From Gammaproteobacteria bacterium (GTDB lineage: Bacteria; Pseudomonadota; Gammaproteobacteria; Arenicellales; Arenicellaceae), in NCBI GenBank assembly GCA_022447525.1, contig JAKVBA010000013.1, positions 1 to 63,404 on the forward strand: a stretch of 63,404 bases of DNA, in the 5' to 3' direction. Shown here piece by piece: positions 1-10,281 of the stretch; the first letter of the stretch is position 1, and every line of letters starts with the position of its first letter. A model generated the notes under the pieces. The model worked only from the letters and a program-made list of their open reading frames with translations. It was not told the origin of the DNA and did no database searches. Position numbers and translations under genes: made by a program.

Positions 1-340
1 TGATCCGCTTTTGATCACGTGGCTTATCTACGTCTTCAACACGAACAGCCGTCATTAGCCGACATTTGGCGATTTGCAAATCTAGTAACTCACATAAGCC
101 GCCACCCTCATGTTCCATCAGTCCATCTTTGCCGACAATACCAAGATCTGCCGCACCGAACTGTACATAGGTGGGCACGTCGGTGGCACGAAGGATCAGA
201 CATTGCACATCATCGCGGTTTGTAGCAAAAATCAACTTACGACTGGTAAACGGGTCATCCAGCAGCTCGATACCAATATCACTGAGCAGCGGCAGAGTCT
301 GCTTTAGGATGCGTCCTTTTGATAAAGCTAGAGTAATCAT
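1..340 (-). CDS. hisG: ATP phosphoribosyltransferase HisG, N-terminal part (cut by window edge)
   Basis: First enzyme of histidine biosynthesis, joining ATP and PRPP to give phosphoribosyl-ATP. Translating the minus strand from the ATG at 340 gives [19 protein letters not shown] and about 113 open codons running off the window at position 1. The family features seen are the LALSKGR start, the [18 protein letters not shown] segment and the GKDGLMEH segment. The remaining roughly 100 residues or more lie outside the window. It follows murA in the same direction with a 37-base gap, the common murA-hisG order of beta- and gammaproteobacteria. Whether it is the short form needing HisZ cannot be judged from this fragment. 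Identification is firm. Confidence 0.93.
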   Translation of the reverse strand, partial: MITLALSKGRILKQTLPLLSDIGIELLDDPFTSRKLIFATNRDDVQCLILRATDVPTYVQFGAADLGIVGKDGLMEHEGGGLCELLDLQIAKCRLMTAVRVEDVDKPRDQKRI

Positions 341-377
341 ATGAGGGTCATCATGTCTCTGTTAGAGGCTTTTTAAA

Positions 378-1682
<1,305 letters not shown>

Positions 1683-1734
1683 TTACCTTTGCAAAGATAT
1701 CGCTTAGCCAGTGTTAAGAATATGAGTGAAAATG

Positions 1735-2061
1735 TTATGCAGACAAAGTGTCTTTTAGCTCACCACTCTCATACATCTCGGTCATAATATCGCAGCCACC
1801 GATGAACTCACCGTTTACGTATAGCTGAGGGATTGTTGGCCAATTTGAAAAGTCTTTAATACCTTGTCGAACCGAGTCATTACTCAGTACATCTACCGTT
1901 ACAAATTCCGTCTCAAGCGCTTGCAGTATTTGAATAGCCCTTCCAGAAAAGCCACACTGAGGAAAATTAGCGTTACCTTTCATGAATAAAACCACAGGGT
2001 TGTCGGTTACGGTTTGTTTGATTTGTTCCGCAATATTTGGAATGTCGTTATTTTCACTCAT
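1735..2061 (-). CDS. grxD: Monothiol glutaredoxin Grx4 (CGFS type)
   Basis: Monothiol glutaredoxin that, in this family, carries or hands on [2Fe-2S] clusters with glutathione and often works with BolA-type proteins. The active site reads FPQCGFSGRA, with Cys36 in the CGFS signature. The glutathione-binding TIPQLYVNGEFIGGCDI stretch is also present. Length is 108 residues from the ATG at 2061. An upstream TTG at 2070 would add three residues, but ATG is preferred. It lies directly next to ibaG on the same strand, a BolA/Grx pairing that matches the known complexes of these two families. Identification is firm. Confidence 0.95.
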   Translation of the reverse strand: MSENNDIPNIAEQIKQTVTDNPVVLFMKGNANFPQCGFSGRAIQILQALETEFVTVDVLSNDSVRQGIKDFSNWPTIPQLYVNGEFIGGCDIMTEMYESGELKDTLSA

Positions 2062-2159
2062 TTTTCTCAACTCATTTAGATTGGCTTAGGTAATACCTAA
2101 AAAGGCAGCAGGTATGCCACCCTCAGTAAAATTTACTTGATTGATATTTTTGGTTGCGA

Positions 2160-2387
2160 CTATGCCTCGCTCGGCGTCAATGTTTTCATCGATAAAGCAT
2201 GCACTTCGGCTTTCATCTTATCGCCTAGTGCACCATAAACTAATTGGTGTCGCTGTATTCTGGATTTACCCTCAAATTCACTGGCTACGATAACGGCTTC
2301 AAAATGATGGCCATCGCCCTCTACTGAAACCTCAGCATTATCAAAGCCTGACTCAATCCACGTTTTCAACTGTTCTGGAGTAACCAT
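2160..2387 (-). CDS. ibaG: BolA-family protein IbaG
   Basis: Small BolA-like protein of 75 residues. The conserved core is visible: SVEGDGHHFEAVIVASEFEG, then SRIQRHQLVYGALGDKM and the C-terminal HALSMKTLTP. The length and the position beside murA and the mla-type genes match E. coli IbaG (YrbA) rather than BolA itself. BolA-family proteins bind [2Fe-2S] clusters together with CGFS glutaredoxins, and grxD is the next gene downstream. A role in Fe-S trafficking or acid tolerance is known for relatives and inferred here. Start ATG at 2387. Confidence 0.92.
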   Translation of the reverse strand: MVTPEQLKTWIESGFDNAEVSVEGDGHHFEAVIVASEFEGKSRIQRHQLVYGALGDKMKAEVHALSMKTLTPSEA

Positions 2388-2820
2388 AATTCTCTACTAG
2401 ATATTTGCGGAATCTTATATTAATTCTAGATTGTCTCTGCATAGCCTTTAGGCGTTTAGCCGCTGATCGCAGTTTTAAGTGAATGGTCATTCCCTTCACA
2501 AGAACTGCAATAGAGCCAGCATGCTCTTAAAGGCCTGCCCAACGGCGATTTCAAAATATTGTGTAATCTTCGTGTTTGTTTTTTTGCATGACTGATCTCA
2601 AGTCATACACGCACAACTTTAACGCAATTATGAAACTGCCCAAAAGCCAGAGATCGTCTGGAATTGCTCAGAGGACCCTAATTATTTAACGATGTGATTC
2701 AAACCTCAGCAACCAGCTGCAAACGGCTTAAAACAAGGGCGTGTAGGATACCTGAAACCCCGATTACCATCCAGTTTCAAATCATTAATATCATATACCC
2801 TTTAATACCGTTGGGTTTGA
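2388..2820. other. Gene-free stretch between ibaG and the ABC permease
   Basis: About 430 bases with no convincing reading frame on either strand. In Burkholderia and Neisseria-type mla loci the permease is followed almost immediately by the bolA gene, so the gap is longer than expected. A hairpin at 2586-2608 (GCATGACT / AGTCATAC) has its T-run on the wrong side for a minus-strand terminator. The stretch probably holds the promoter of the ibaG-grxD-murA-hisG group, but I cannot point to clear -35/-10 boxes. Confidence 0.4.
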
Positions 2821-3588
2821 CTAGGCATCTCTAAGTTTATAACCAGTGGCTAATAGTTTGACGCAAAAGCCAGTTAAAACGACTGCCGCCGATAACATCA
2901 CAAAGAAACTAATCATGACCGGCTGATCAGACTGACCAAAAAAACCATATCGAAAGCCGTCTATCATATAGAAAAACGGATTTAAGTAAGATACCGAAGC
3001 CCAAAATGGAGGCAGTGAGTTGATTGAATAAAAAACACCACTGAGAAATGTAAGAGGCATAATCAGAAAACTCTGAAACGCGGCAATTTGATCAAATTTT
3101 TCAGCCCACATGCCAGCAATCAGCCCAAGCGCACCCATCACATAACTACCTAGAACAGCGAAACCTATTATTAAAAATATATCGTGAACAGGCGGAACCT
3201 TTACGTAAAACAGAGCTACTAAAAATACTCCTACCCCGACAGCCATACCCCTGAGGATTGCCGCGCCAATATAAGCCAGAAACATTTCAAATGCCGAAAA
3301 TGGCGGCAATAACACAAATACTATACTCCCCATCACCTTGGATTGAATCAAGCTTGACGAGGTATTGGCGAACGCGTTTTGAATTACGCTCATCATCAAA
3401 AGGCCAGGTATCAAAAACGCTCCGTACGATATCCCGGGAAATACCTCTACTCTACCCTCTAGAACGTGCCCAAATACAGCAAGGTAAAGAAGCGCTGTAA
3501 TAACTGGTGCCAGAACGGTTTGTAGCCAAACTTTTCGCCAGCGTTTCACTTCTTTTTTCAGCAGCGTAAGGGTTGCTATCGCATTCAT
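2821..3588 (-). CDS. ABC-2 type transporter permease (YadH-like)
   Basis: Inner-membrane permease of an ABC-2 exporter, 255 residues with about six hydrophobic segments. Recognisable features are the N-terminal cytosolic TLLKKEVKRWRKVWLQT segment, the PGISYGAFLIPGLLMMS region and the late LTFLSGVFYSINSLPPFW loop typical of the YadH/NodJ group. Its ATG overlaps the stop of the ATPase gene by four bases (ATGA, 3585-3588), so the two are translationally coupled and form one transporter. The substrate is unknown. The position among mla-type genes suggests an envelope lipid or glycan, but that is context only. Confidence 0.9.
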   Translation of the reverse strand: MNAIATLTLLKKEVKRWRKVWLQTVLAPVITALLYLAVFGHVLEGRVEVFPGISYGAFLIPGLLMMSVIQNAFANTSSSLIQSKVMGSIVFVLLPPFSAFEMFLAYIGAAILRGMAVGVGVFLVALFYVKVPPVHDIFLIIGFAVLGSYVMGALGLIAGMWAEKFDQIAAFQSFLIMPLTFLSGVFYSINSLPPFWASVSYLNPFFYMIDGFRYGFFGQSDQPVMISFFVMLSAAVVLTGFCVKLLATGYKLRDA

Positions 3589-4505
3589 CTAGCACCTCCG
3601 GGCGCTACCGTGAGCCGAACAAAAACATCTTCCAAACTGTCATTCATCACATTCACAAATTCAATATCAAGACCATGTTGACGAAGATCATCGAGAATTT
3701 GCATGACTGAATCGACCTCTCTATTAAGGACGATTTCAACTTCATTAGCTTCAAGTCTGGATACTTTTGATTCATACGATGGTGGCACCGAGTTGATGCT
3801 TTGCTTCGAACGAACCAACAATGTGTTACCCAGCCCCTTCGCCAACAAATCTTCTTTACTTTCCAGTGCGATTAATTCTCCCTTATTGATAATGGCAATA
3901 CGATCGCATAGCTCTTCAGCCTCTTCGAGATAATGAGTGGTGAGAACAATCGTATGTCCCTCGCGATGCAATCGACGCACAAACCGCCACAACGACTGCC
4001 TAAGCTCAACATCAACTCCGGCGGTGGGCTCATCAAGTACTAAAACATTTGGTTTATGAACTAAGGCTTGCGCGATCAAGACACGTCTTTTCATCCCTCC
4101 GGACAATTGCCTCATATTACTGTTTGCTTTGTCAGCGAGGCCTAATTGATCGAGCAATTCATCGATCCACTGCGAATTGTTACTTATCCCAAAATAACCA
4201 GATTGGAACTCTAAGGTCTCTCTCACTGTAAAAAATGGATCCATAACAATTTCTTGCGGAACCACACCCAAGGCCGAACGAGCTTGGCGATAATCTGCAA
4301 CCACATCATGCCCCATGACTGAAAGAGATCCAGCATCGGTGCTGAGCAAACCTGCCAGTGCACTTATCAAAGTTGATTTTCCGGCGCCATTGGGCCCCAA
4401 AAGCCCAAAAAACTCGCCTTGCTTAATATTCAAGCTGAGTTTATTCAAGGCGCGAAGCTCACCGTAGCTTTTACTGACGTTTTCGATTTTTATTGCATCT
4501 ACCAA
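3585..4505 (-). CDS. ABC-2 transporter ATP-binding protein (YadG-like)
   Basis: Cytosolic ATPase partner of the permease that overlaps its stop codon. It has 306 residues with Walker A (GPNGAGKSTL), the ABC signature LSGGMKRR, Walker B (VLVLDEPTAGVD) and the H-loop in TIVLTTHYLEEAEELC. The C-terminal ~80 residues form the small domain common in YadG-type ATPases. The start appears to be TTG at 4505. It is preceded by GAGGA about seven bases upstream and there is no in-frame ATG near the conserved N terminus. No STAS protein (MlaB) lies between this gene and mlaC, unlike in beta-proteobacterial loci. Confidence 0.92.
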   Translation of the reverse strand: MVDAIKIENVSKSYGELRALNKLSLNIKQGEFFGLLGPNGAGKSTLISALAGLLSTDAGSLSVMGHDVVADYRQARSALGVVPQEIVMDPFFTVRETLEFQSGYFGISNNSQWIDELLDQLGLADKANSNMRQLSGGMKRRVLIAQALVHKPNVLVLDEPTAGVDVELRQSLWRFVRRLHREGHTIVLTTHYLEEAEELCDRIAIINKGELIALESKEDLLAKGLGNTLLVRSKQSINSVPPSYESKVSRLEANEVEIVLNREVDSVMQILDDLRQHGLDIEFVNVMNDSLEDVFVRLTVAPGGAR

Positions 4506-4570
4506 AATAAGTCCTCATTGGGGGCAAATAATTCTTAATGGAGATCAAAGTATTATTAGTTTAACGCGCA

Positions 4571-4598
4571 ACGCAAAAGAGCCTTCCTGAGAAGGCTC
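4571..4598 (-). terminator. Rho-independent terminator of mlaC
   Basis: On the minus strand GAGCCTTC-TCAG-GAAGGCTC forms a perfect 8-bp stem with a 4-base loop (4579-4598), followed at once by TTTTGCGT. It lies 26 bases past the mlaC stop and before the ABC ATPase gene, so mlaC is probably transcribed mostly on its own. Confidence 0.85.
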
Positions 4599-4623
4599 AT
4601 CTCAGTTTACTCTTGCTAAATGT

Positions 4624-5238
4624 TTACGAGGTCTTTTTTCGCAGATCCGCAATCAAACCATCAATGCCTTTCTTATCTAGCACTGGCTGAAAAGTCGATC
4701 GATAGTTTCTCACAAAATTAACGCCAGCAACCTCAATATTGAAAGCCCTCCAGCGCGTGTCTTTCCTGTTGCTCATATACAAACTGATTGGATACGCCTC
4801 GCCGGAAGCAGATACAAGCTCCGCTTCTATCTTTACGATGTCCTGACCAGGCTTTAATTTGACTGGTTTGTAATTCACTTTTTCTTTGCCCGTTGCGCTC
4901 AACAGACCTGACGCGTAAGTGGTGACAATAAAGTCCTTGAATACATCGGCGAACTCTGCCTTTTTCTCTTTGCTCGAACTTCTCGCGTACGTTTTGCCCA
5001 AGATTTGATCGGCCATTCGAGACATGTGAATAGCAGGAATCAAAGTTTGGTCCAACATGTCATACAGAGCTTGCTCATCTGCTTTGTAAGCGTCTCTATT
5101 TTGTTGGATTGCATTGACCATGGTGTCAACAGTCTCTTTGACAACCTGCTCAGGTCCTTTCATTGTTTGAGCGCTTGCTGAAAGGGTTAATACCAGCAGC
5201 AAAATAGTTAAATTAGCGGAAAAAGCGAGGGTTTTCAT
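4624..5238 (-). CDS. mlaC: MlaC-family periplasmic phospholipid-binding protein
   Basis: Periplasmic carrier of the Mla pathway, which in E. coli shuttles phospholipids between the outer-membrane MlaA complex and the inner-membrane MlaFEDB transporter. The ATG at 5238 has GGAG upstream and gives 204 residues. A signal peptide is clear (MKTLAFS, a leucine-rich core, then SASAQ). The family fold follows, ending in GVNFVRNYRSTFQPVL and DKKGIDGLIADL, which is highly characteristic. No mlaF, mlaE, mlaD or mlaB is next to it. The upstream neighbour is the divergent antiporter gene, and a strong terminator follows. Partners must be encoded elsewhere, or MlaC serves another system. Confidence 0.92.
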   Translation of the reverse strand: MKTLAFSANLTILLLVLTLSASAQTMKGPEQVVKETVDTMVNAIQQNRDAYKADEQALYDMLDQTLIPAIHMSRMADQILGKTYARSSSKEKKAEFADVFKDFIVTTYASGLLSATGKEKVNYKPVKLKPGQDIVKIEAELVSASGEAYPISLYMSNRKDTRWRAFNIEVAGVNFVRNYRSTFQPVLDKKGIDGLIADLRKKTS

Positions 5239-5571
5239 ATAAATTGTTCTCCGGGGCAAAAGCAAATTAGCTCACACTCGTGATACTAGTCGGATTGTAA
5301 CGCAATCGCACAATACCACACGTAGTCTGAACTGAAAGTTAATGCAATATAACGGCAGTATCAGCTTATTCAAGCGCAGTTATGACCAAACTATGATTCT
5401 ATTGACCTATTTTTACAGCAACACTACTAATATTCGTGACTCCTTTGGTTTATTTAGGTTGCAATTTAACTTTGAAAGCCAGACACTAGCCGACTTTTCA
5501 GATACTCCGAAACAAAAATCCATCAAATCGACCTTGAATTTGCAATTGGACAACCAAATATCCCTAACTAT
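5239..5571. promoter_or_regulatory. Divergent intergenic region between mlaC and the antiporter gene
   Basis: About 330 bases separating the minus-strand mlaC from the plus-strand yrbG-like gene. It must hold the promoters of both units. A 77-codon plus-strand frame inside it has no family resemblance and no ribosome-binding site, so I do not call it. No clear operator or box could be assigned. Confidence 0.4.
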
Positions 5572-6528
5572 ATGAGTATATTTCTTGCAACAGCATTGGT
5601 TTTAGTTGGCTTTGTGTTACTGATCTGGAGCGCAGATGTATTGGTTGATAACGCGTCTGAGCTAGCGGGCAAGTTAGGGGTTTCCACGTTCCTCATAGGT
5701 GTTGTCATTGTTGGGTTTGGCACATCTGCCCCAGAGCTATTTGTCTCTGCCATGGCGGCGCTAGAAAACAAAGGCAATTTGGCACTCGGAAATGCCTTGG
5801 GATCAAATATAACAAATATAGGCCTAGTATTGGGTGCAGCGGCACTGGTGCGAGTAATGCCAGTTGAACGCGCCACAGCCACTAGGGACATTCCCGTGGT
5901 GTTAGGAGCAGGTATCGTATCGATATTGCTCGTTCTAGACGGCACCTTAAGTCAATTTGATGGACTGCTACTATTAACGGCTTTGGCCGCCTATTTGATT
6001 TATTCTGCGACGAAGTCAACGTCTTCTGACGTCGTGGCTGCTGAAGCAGCGATTGCCGAGGGCAATTCTGACAACCCATTAATTAAAAGCTTACTCTGGA
6101 CAGTAGGCAGCATTATCATCCTGATGCTCGCCTCTAGAATATTAGTTACTGGCGCTATAGCTATTGCTGAATATTTTGAGGTGAGCGAGCTCATCATCGG
6201 TTTAACTATCGTGGCTATTGGTACCAGCTTACCGGAATTGGCTGCTGCCGTCGCCGCTGCCAGAAAAGGTGTGCATGATATGATCATCGGCAACATCATC
6301 GGTTCAAATGTTTTTAACACCCTAGGAGTCTTAGGATTGACAGGAGCCTTGAGAGCGACCGAAATCGATAGAGGTGGATTAATCAGAGACTTTCCAATTA
6401 TGTTTGTATTCACTGTGCTCATGCTAATTTTCGCCGCAAGTAGACGCCAATTTGACAGAGTAGAGGGAGGCATATTACTGGCTGGATACTTTGCCTATCT
6501 GGGGTATTTGATATCATCTGCGAGTTAG
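5572..6528 (+). CDS. yrbG: Calcium/sodium antiporter family protein (YrbG-like)
   Basis: Inner-membrane cation/Ca2+ exchanger family (CaCA) protein of 318 residues and about ten membrane segments. Both inverted alpha-repeats are visible. The first is GFGTSAPELFVSA followed by LALGNALGSNITNIGLVLG. The second is IVAIGTSLPELAAAV followed by IIGNIIGSNVFNTLGVLG. The paired GTSxPE motifs supply the ion-binding acidic residues. It heads the plus-strand run leading into kdsD, as yrbG does in E. coli. The true substrate is not proven for most members. The ribosome-binding site is weak. Confidence 0.93.
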   Translation: MSIFLATALVLVGFVLLIWSADVLVDNASELAGKLGVSTFLIGVVIVGFGTSAPELFVSAMAALENKGNLALGNALGSNITNIGLVLGAAALVRVMPVERATATRDIPVVLGAGIVSILLVLDGTLSQFDGLLLLTALAAYLIYSATKSTSSDVVAAEAAIAEGNSDNPLIKSLLWTVGSIIILMLASRILVTGAIAIAEYFEVSELIIGLTIVAIGTSLPELAAAVAAARKGVHDMIIGNIIGSNVFNTLGVLGLTGALRATEIDRGGLIRDFPIMFVFTVLMLIFAASRRQFDRVEGGILLAGYFAYLGYLISSAS

Positions 6529-6616
6529 TTTTTATAATCTCCGTCTACGAATAGCATTCTGTATCAGCGCGTTTCCTATCCACACATTTGATTGTTTGGT
6601 AAAGCACCGTTAAATT

Positions 6617-7600
6617 ATGCCGATGAACAAAGCCAACACAAAAAAAACATTTTTAGAATCGGCTAGCAGTGTACTGCAAATAGAGGCTGACGCTATTATG
6701 GCTCAGCTAAATTCACTCGGCGCAAGCTTTGAGAAAGCCTGTAAAAAAATTTTAGAGTGCGATGGCCGCTTGATAGTCACCGGCATGGGCAAGTCTGGTC
6801 ATATCGCCAACAAAATAGCCGCAACATTTGCCAGTACTGGCACCCCCGCGTTTTTTGTTCATCCTGGCGAAGCGAGTCACGGCGATCTTGGCATGATCAC
6901 GCCGAAAGACTTGGTAATGGCCATTTCTAATTCGGGTGAAACATCAGAGGTACTTTCTATCCTTCCCATCATCAAAAGGATGGGGGTGCCTCTAATAGGA
7001 ATTGCAAGCATTCCAGAGTCAACACTGGCGAAACTATCAGACGTTTACCTAAACGTCACAATTAACCAAGAAGCCTGCCCGATGAACTTAGCTCCGACTG
7101 CGAGCACAACGGCTACTCTAGCGCTGGGTGACGCGCTGGCTATTGCAGTACTGAATGCCAGAGACTTTGACGAGAATGACTTTGCGAGATCACACCCTGG
7201 TGGCTCTTTAGGTCGAAGGCTACTGTTGTACGTCGAAGATATTATGCATAAGGGCGAGGCAATTCCCCTAGTCAATGAGACGGCCCCCTTGGCAGATGCA
7301 TTAGTCGAAATGACGACAAAAGGTCTGGGTATCACAGGTGTCGTTGATAGTGATGGTAAGCTTGTAGGAGTTTATACAGATGGCGATCTTCGCAGAACAC
7401 TTGCCAAACAAACCAATATAGATTGCTCGATTGCTCAATTGATGACTAAAGATCCGATCACTGCTACGCCAAATATGCTCGCGGCCGAATTAGTCTCTAT
7501 CATGAAGGCAAAAAAAATAGGTGCCCTAATTATTACTGACTGTGATCGGATCGTCGGCGCACTGAATATGCAAGACCTGCTAAAAGCAGGCGTATTGTGA
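6617..7600 (+). CDS. kdsD: Arabinose-5-phosphate isomerase KdsD
   Basis: Converts ribulose-5-phosphate to arabinose-5-phosphate, the first step toward KDO for LPS. The protein has 327 residues in three domains. A SIS sugar isomerase domain (about 35-185) carries GMGKSGHIANKIAATFASTG, HPGEASHGDLGM and SNSGETSEVL. Two CBS domains follow (about 210-327), beginning with VEDIMHKGEAIPLV. The length matches E. coli KdsD (328). ATG at 6617 is followed by another ATG at 6623, and either could be used. The kdsC gene lies 19 bases downstream. Confidence 0.96.
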   Translation: MPMNKANTKKTFLESASSVLQIEADAIMAQLNSLGASFEKACKKILECDGRLIVTGMGKSGHIANKIAATFASTGTPAFFVHPGEASHGDLGMITPKDLVMAISNSGETSEVLSILPIIKRMGVPLIGIASIPESTLAKLSDVYLNVTINQEACPMNLAPTASTTATLALGDALAIAVLNARDFDENDFARSHPGGSLGRRLLLYVEDIMHKGEAIPLVNETAPLADALVEMTTKGLGITGVVDSDGKLVGVYTDGDLRRTLAKQTNIDCSIAQLMTKDPITATPNMLAAELVSIMKAKKIGALIITDCDRIVGALNMQDLLKAGVL

Positions 7601-7619
7601 CATTTGTGGAAGACAAACG

Positions 7620-8174
7620 ATGAATCTCCCCAGCCTACCTTATAACCTCGAGCAGAGTCTCATTGATAAAATCAAACACATCAAGCTCGCCTTGTTTGAT
7701 GTAGATGGTGTATTGACTGATGGAAAACTACACTATGGCCCTAATGGCGAAGAAATGAAGGTATTTCATGCCTTAGACGGTCACGGACTAAAAATGTTGC
7801 AGATGGCCGGCATCGATGTAGGCATTATTTCAGCGCGACGCTCGACAGCACTTCAAACGCGTTTAAACGATCTGGGAATTAAACACGATTATTTGGGTGT
7901 AAATGACAAACTAGATGTGTTCAAGAGTTTACAAGACCAATTGGGCATAGATAACGCTCAATGTGCATTTACCGGGGATGATGTAATCGATCTCGAAGTG
8001 ATGCAGGCATGCGGCACTAAATTTTCAGTTGAGAATGGACATTTTATCGTAAAAAATATCGCTGACTGGGTGGCACCATTAACAGGAGGCAATGGCGCAG
8101 TCAGAGCGATTTGTGATGTGATACTGTATTGTCAAAATAATTACCCTTTGAGCACATCACATTCAGTGCAATAG
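7620..8174 (+). CDS. kdsC: 3-deoxy-D-manno-octulosonate 8-phosphate phosphatase KdsC
   Basis: HAD-superfamily phosphatase that removes phosphate from KDO-8-phosphate. The 184 residues lack a cap domain, as usual for this tetrameric family. Motif I is LALFDVDGVLTDG with Asp27 and Asp29. Motif II is the IISARRS region and motif IV is AFTGDDVIDLEVM. The gene lies between kdsD and lptC, the standard LPS-precursor order. Identification is certain. Confidence 0.96.
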   Translation: MNLPSLPYNLEQSLIDKIKHIKLALFDVDGVLTDGKLHYGPNGEEMKVFHALDGHGLKMLQMAGIDVGIISARRSTALQTRLNDLGIKHDYLGVNDKLDVFKSLQDQLGIDNAQCAFTGDDVIDLEVMQACGTKFSVENGHFIVKNIADWVAPLTGGNGAVRAICDVILYCQNNYPLSTSHSVQ

Positions 8175-8224
8175 ACACTGAAATTTCCCGAGCAAAAAGT
8201 ACGAAACGAATACAGAATGCAACT

Positions 8225-8680
8225 ATGAAACAGCTCGAGTCCTCTCTGTACATAGCGATCCTAGGCATGGTCGGTCTGTTCAGTATTTATCTACAAGGAC
8301 TAATTTTCGAAGAAGAAGAAATCGAAGAGACGGTGGCGCAAAGACATGATCCCGATTACTACATACTTAATTTCATTGCCACTGGATTGGATAAAAATGG
8401 GCAGCGACGCTACGTCTTAAAGGCTGATAGAATGGTACATTTCCCTGATGACGATACTGCTGTTTTCGACAAGCCACATGTCATCGAGTACGAAAAAGGA
8501 CTAGCTCCGCGGCACACCTATGCCGACTCGGGATGGATGAATTCTACTGGTGATGAGATTCTAATGACTGGCAACGTCAAAGTTGTTGTAGAGGCAGACG
8601 AACGCGGACCCGGTGGAACACTTAAAACGCAACGATTGCGCATCCTCTTGAATAAGAACCAAGACGGGAGTGTATTTTAA
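8225..8680 (+). CDS. lptC: LPS export protein LptC
   Basis: Bitopic inner-membrane protein that takes LPS from LptB2FG and passes it to LptA. It has 151 residues: one N-terminal membrane helix (about 8-28), then an acidic patch EEEEIEETV and a periplasmic beta-jellyroll. Typical sequence includes LNFIATGLDKNGQRRYVLKA and the repeated 'aDSGWMNSTGDEILMTGNV' type strands. It is short compared with E. coli LptC (191) and sequence is poorly conserved in this family. Context between kdsC and lptA makes the call secure. Confidence 0.88.
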   Translation: MKQLESSLYIAILGMVGLFSIYLQGLIFEEEEIEETVAQRHDPDYYILNFIATGLDKNGQRRYVLKADRMVHFPDDDTAVFDKPHVIEYEKGLAPRHTYADSGWMNSTGDEILMTGNVKVVVEADERGPGGTLKTQRLRILLNKNQDGSVF

Positions 8681-8796
8681 CATAGGTTTATGGCAACGCT
8701 TGTTCAGCCTACAGTCAGCTACTGTGTTATATTTTGACCCTGGCCGACTCACCCATTAACAGGCTTTAAAGCATTAATAGTAAATGGTACAAACAT

Positions 8797-9549
8797 ATGA
8801 ACGTTTCCGTGATAAAAGCACATCGTAATTACACACAGGTCTGGCAGCAGTGGCTATCTATTGTAATGGTTGTTTTCTTAGCGATCGTGTTTTCAGCCGG
8901 CACGTCAGCGCTCGAGTCAGACAGAAATCAACCAGCTGACATCGAAGCTGATGACACTACCATTGACTTTAAAACAGGTAAGAGAACCTTCAATGGTAAC
9001 GTGATTGTGATTCAGGGCACCTTGCGGATTAAAGCCGATAAGGTTATCGCCAATTATAATGAAGGGAAAATCATCAATGCCACCGCTTGGGGAAAAGTAG
9101 CTAGATTCAAATCACGCCCGGATGGTAAAACCGAAGATGTGGAAGGATCAGCGGAGAAAATATTCGTTAACCAACTAAAAAACACACTAACTCTAACGGG
9201 TAAAGCCAGACTTAAGCAGGGATACAACACAGCTGACGGTGAAGTAATTGTGTATAACATGGCTAACGACACGCTTAAGATAAAGAACAGTAAGCTTGGA
9301 TCCGGGGGCAATACCGGGAAAGAACGGCCAAAACGCAAATTGGAGGACCCATTTAAAGATGATCCTCTTCCAAGTTCAGCTCAGAAAAAACCAGATACCA
9401 AGTCGCAAGCGCCAAGCAGCAAAAAAACAATAGACCCAGTGCAAACTGACGATGCAACTAGTGCACCTCAAATAGAGGCGGCTCCATCAGGTAGGTCGCG
9501 ACTAATCATCCAACCAAAACCCAAAAAGCAAGAAGACGACAAGAATTAA
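8797..9549 (+). CDS. lptA: LPS transport periplasmic protein LptA
   Basis: Periplasmic bridge protein that carries LPS across the periplasm. It has 250 residues. A long N-terminal region ends in a hydrophobic core and signal-peptidase-like site (VFSAGTSALES). Then comes the LptA/OstA beta domain, about 45-165, with QPADIEADDTTIDFKTGKR, a GNVIVIQGTLRIKADKV strand and a TADGEVIVYNM strand. The last ~75 residues are a Lys/Pro/Ser-rich low-complexity tail (SAQKKPDTKSQAPSSKK), longer than in E. coli (185 residues in total). The lptB start follows six bases after its stop. Confidence 0.92.
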   Translation: MNVSVIKAHRNYTQVWQQWLSIVMVVFLAIVFSAGTSALESDRNQPADIEADDTTIDFKTGKRTFNGNVIVIQGTLRIKADKVIANYNEGKIINATAWGKVARFKSRPDGKTEDVEGSAEKIFVNQLKNTLTLTGKARLKQGYNTADGEVIVYNMANDTLKIKNSKLGSGGNTGKERPKRKLEDPFKDDPLPSSAQKKPDTKSQAPSSKKTIDPVQTDDATSAPQIEAAPSGRSRLIIQPKPKKQEDDKN

Positions 9550-9555
9550 GCCACA

Positions 9556-10281
9556 ATGAGCATTCTTGAAACTAAGGACCTCTGCAAGAGCTACAAAGGC
9601 TTAGAGGTAGTAAAAAACATCAACATCTCTGTTGAAAGCGGGCAGGTTGTAGGTTTGCTTGGGCCCAACGGTGCGGGCAAAACTACAAGCTTTTACATGG
9701 TCGTTGGGCTAGTTCGCAGCAATAGCGGTCGAATTTTACTCAACGGACAGGATATCAGCCACCTTCCAATGCACTCTAGGGCAAAGCTGGGCATAGGATA
9801 TTTACCCCAAGAACCGTCAATTTTTAGAAAACTTACTGTGGCTGAAAATCTAATGGCTGTGCTAGAGACAGACAAACGCCTGACGCCCCAGCAACGAGAC
9901 CTAAGAGTCGAGCAACTACTCGAGGAATTCAACATTGGACACAAACGCGATACCTTAGGAATTTCTCTCTCTGGCGGCGAGCGCAGGCGTGCAGAAATTG
10001 CAAGATGTATTGCACTTAAGCCCTATTTCATTCTTTTGGACGAGCCTTTTGCAGGCATTGATCCAATTTCAGTGGGCGATATCCAACAGATAATTGATTA
10101 CCTAAGAAACACAGGTATTGGCATCATCATTACCGATCATAATGTTCGTGAAACATTAGATATATGCGATCACTCATACATTCTCACAGAGGGTCAGGTC
10201 TTGACTGAAGGTACGGCAAAGCAAATTCTAAGCCATCAAGGCGTTAGAGATGTTTATCTGGGATCTAAATTTAAAATTTAA
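9556..10281 (+). CDS. lptB: LPS export ABC transporter ATPase LptB
   Basis: Cytosolic ATPase that powers LPS extraction by LptB2FG. It has 241 residues with Walker [15 protein letters not shown]-loop in [16 protein letters not shown], signature [13 protein letters not shown], Walker [14 protein letters not shown] and switch His in [12 protein letters not shown]. The [13 protein letters not shown] stretch is typical of LptB. lptF and lptG are not in the window, which is normal because they usually lie elsewhere. Confidence 0.97.
   Translation: MSILETKDLCKSYKGLEVVKNINISVESGQVVGLLGPNGAGKTTSFYMVVGLVRSNSGRILLNGQDISHLPMHSRAKLGIGYLPQEPSIFRKLTVAENLMAVLETDKRLTPQQRDLRVEQLLEEFNIGHKRDTLGISLSGGERRRAEIARCIALKPYFILLDEPFAGIDPISVGDIQQIIDYLRNTGIGIIITDHNVRETLDICDHSYILTEGQVLTEGTAKQILSHQGVRDVYLGSKFKI

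Noticed and set aside
19-307. Plus-strand frames at the window start
   Set aside because: They are shadows of hisG, which reads cleanly on the minus strand from 340.
2586-2608. Hairpin GCATGACT-N7-AGTCATAC as a terminator
   Set aside because: The T-run lies before the stem on the plus strand, so neither strand gives a stem followed by U residues.
5342-5575. 77-codon plus-strand frame between mlaC and the antiporter gene
   Set aside because: No family resemblance, no ribosome-binding site, overlaps the next start, and it lies in an expected promoter region.
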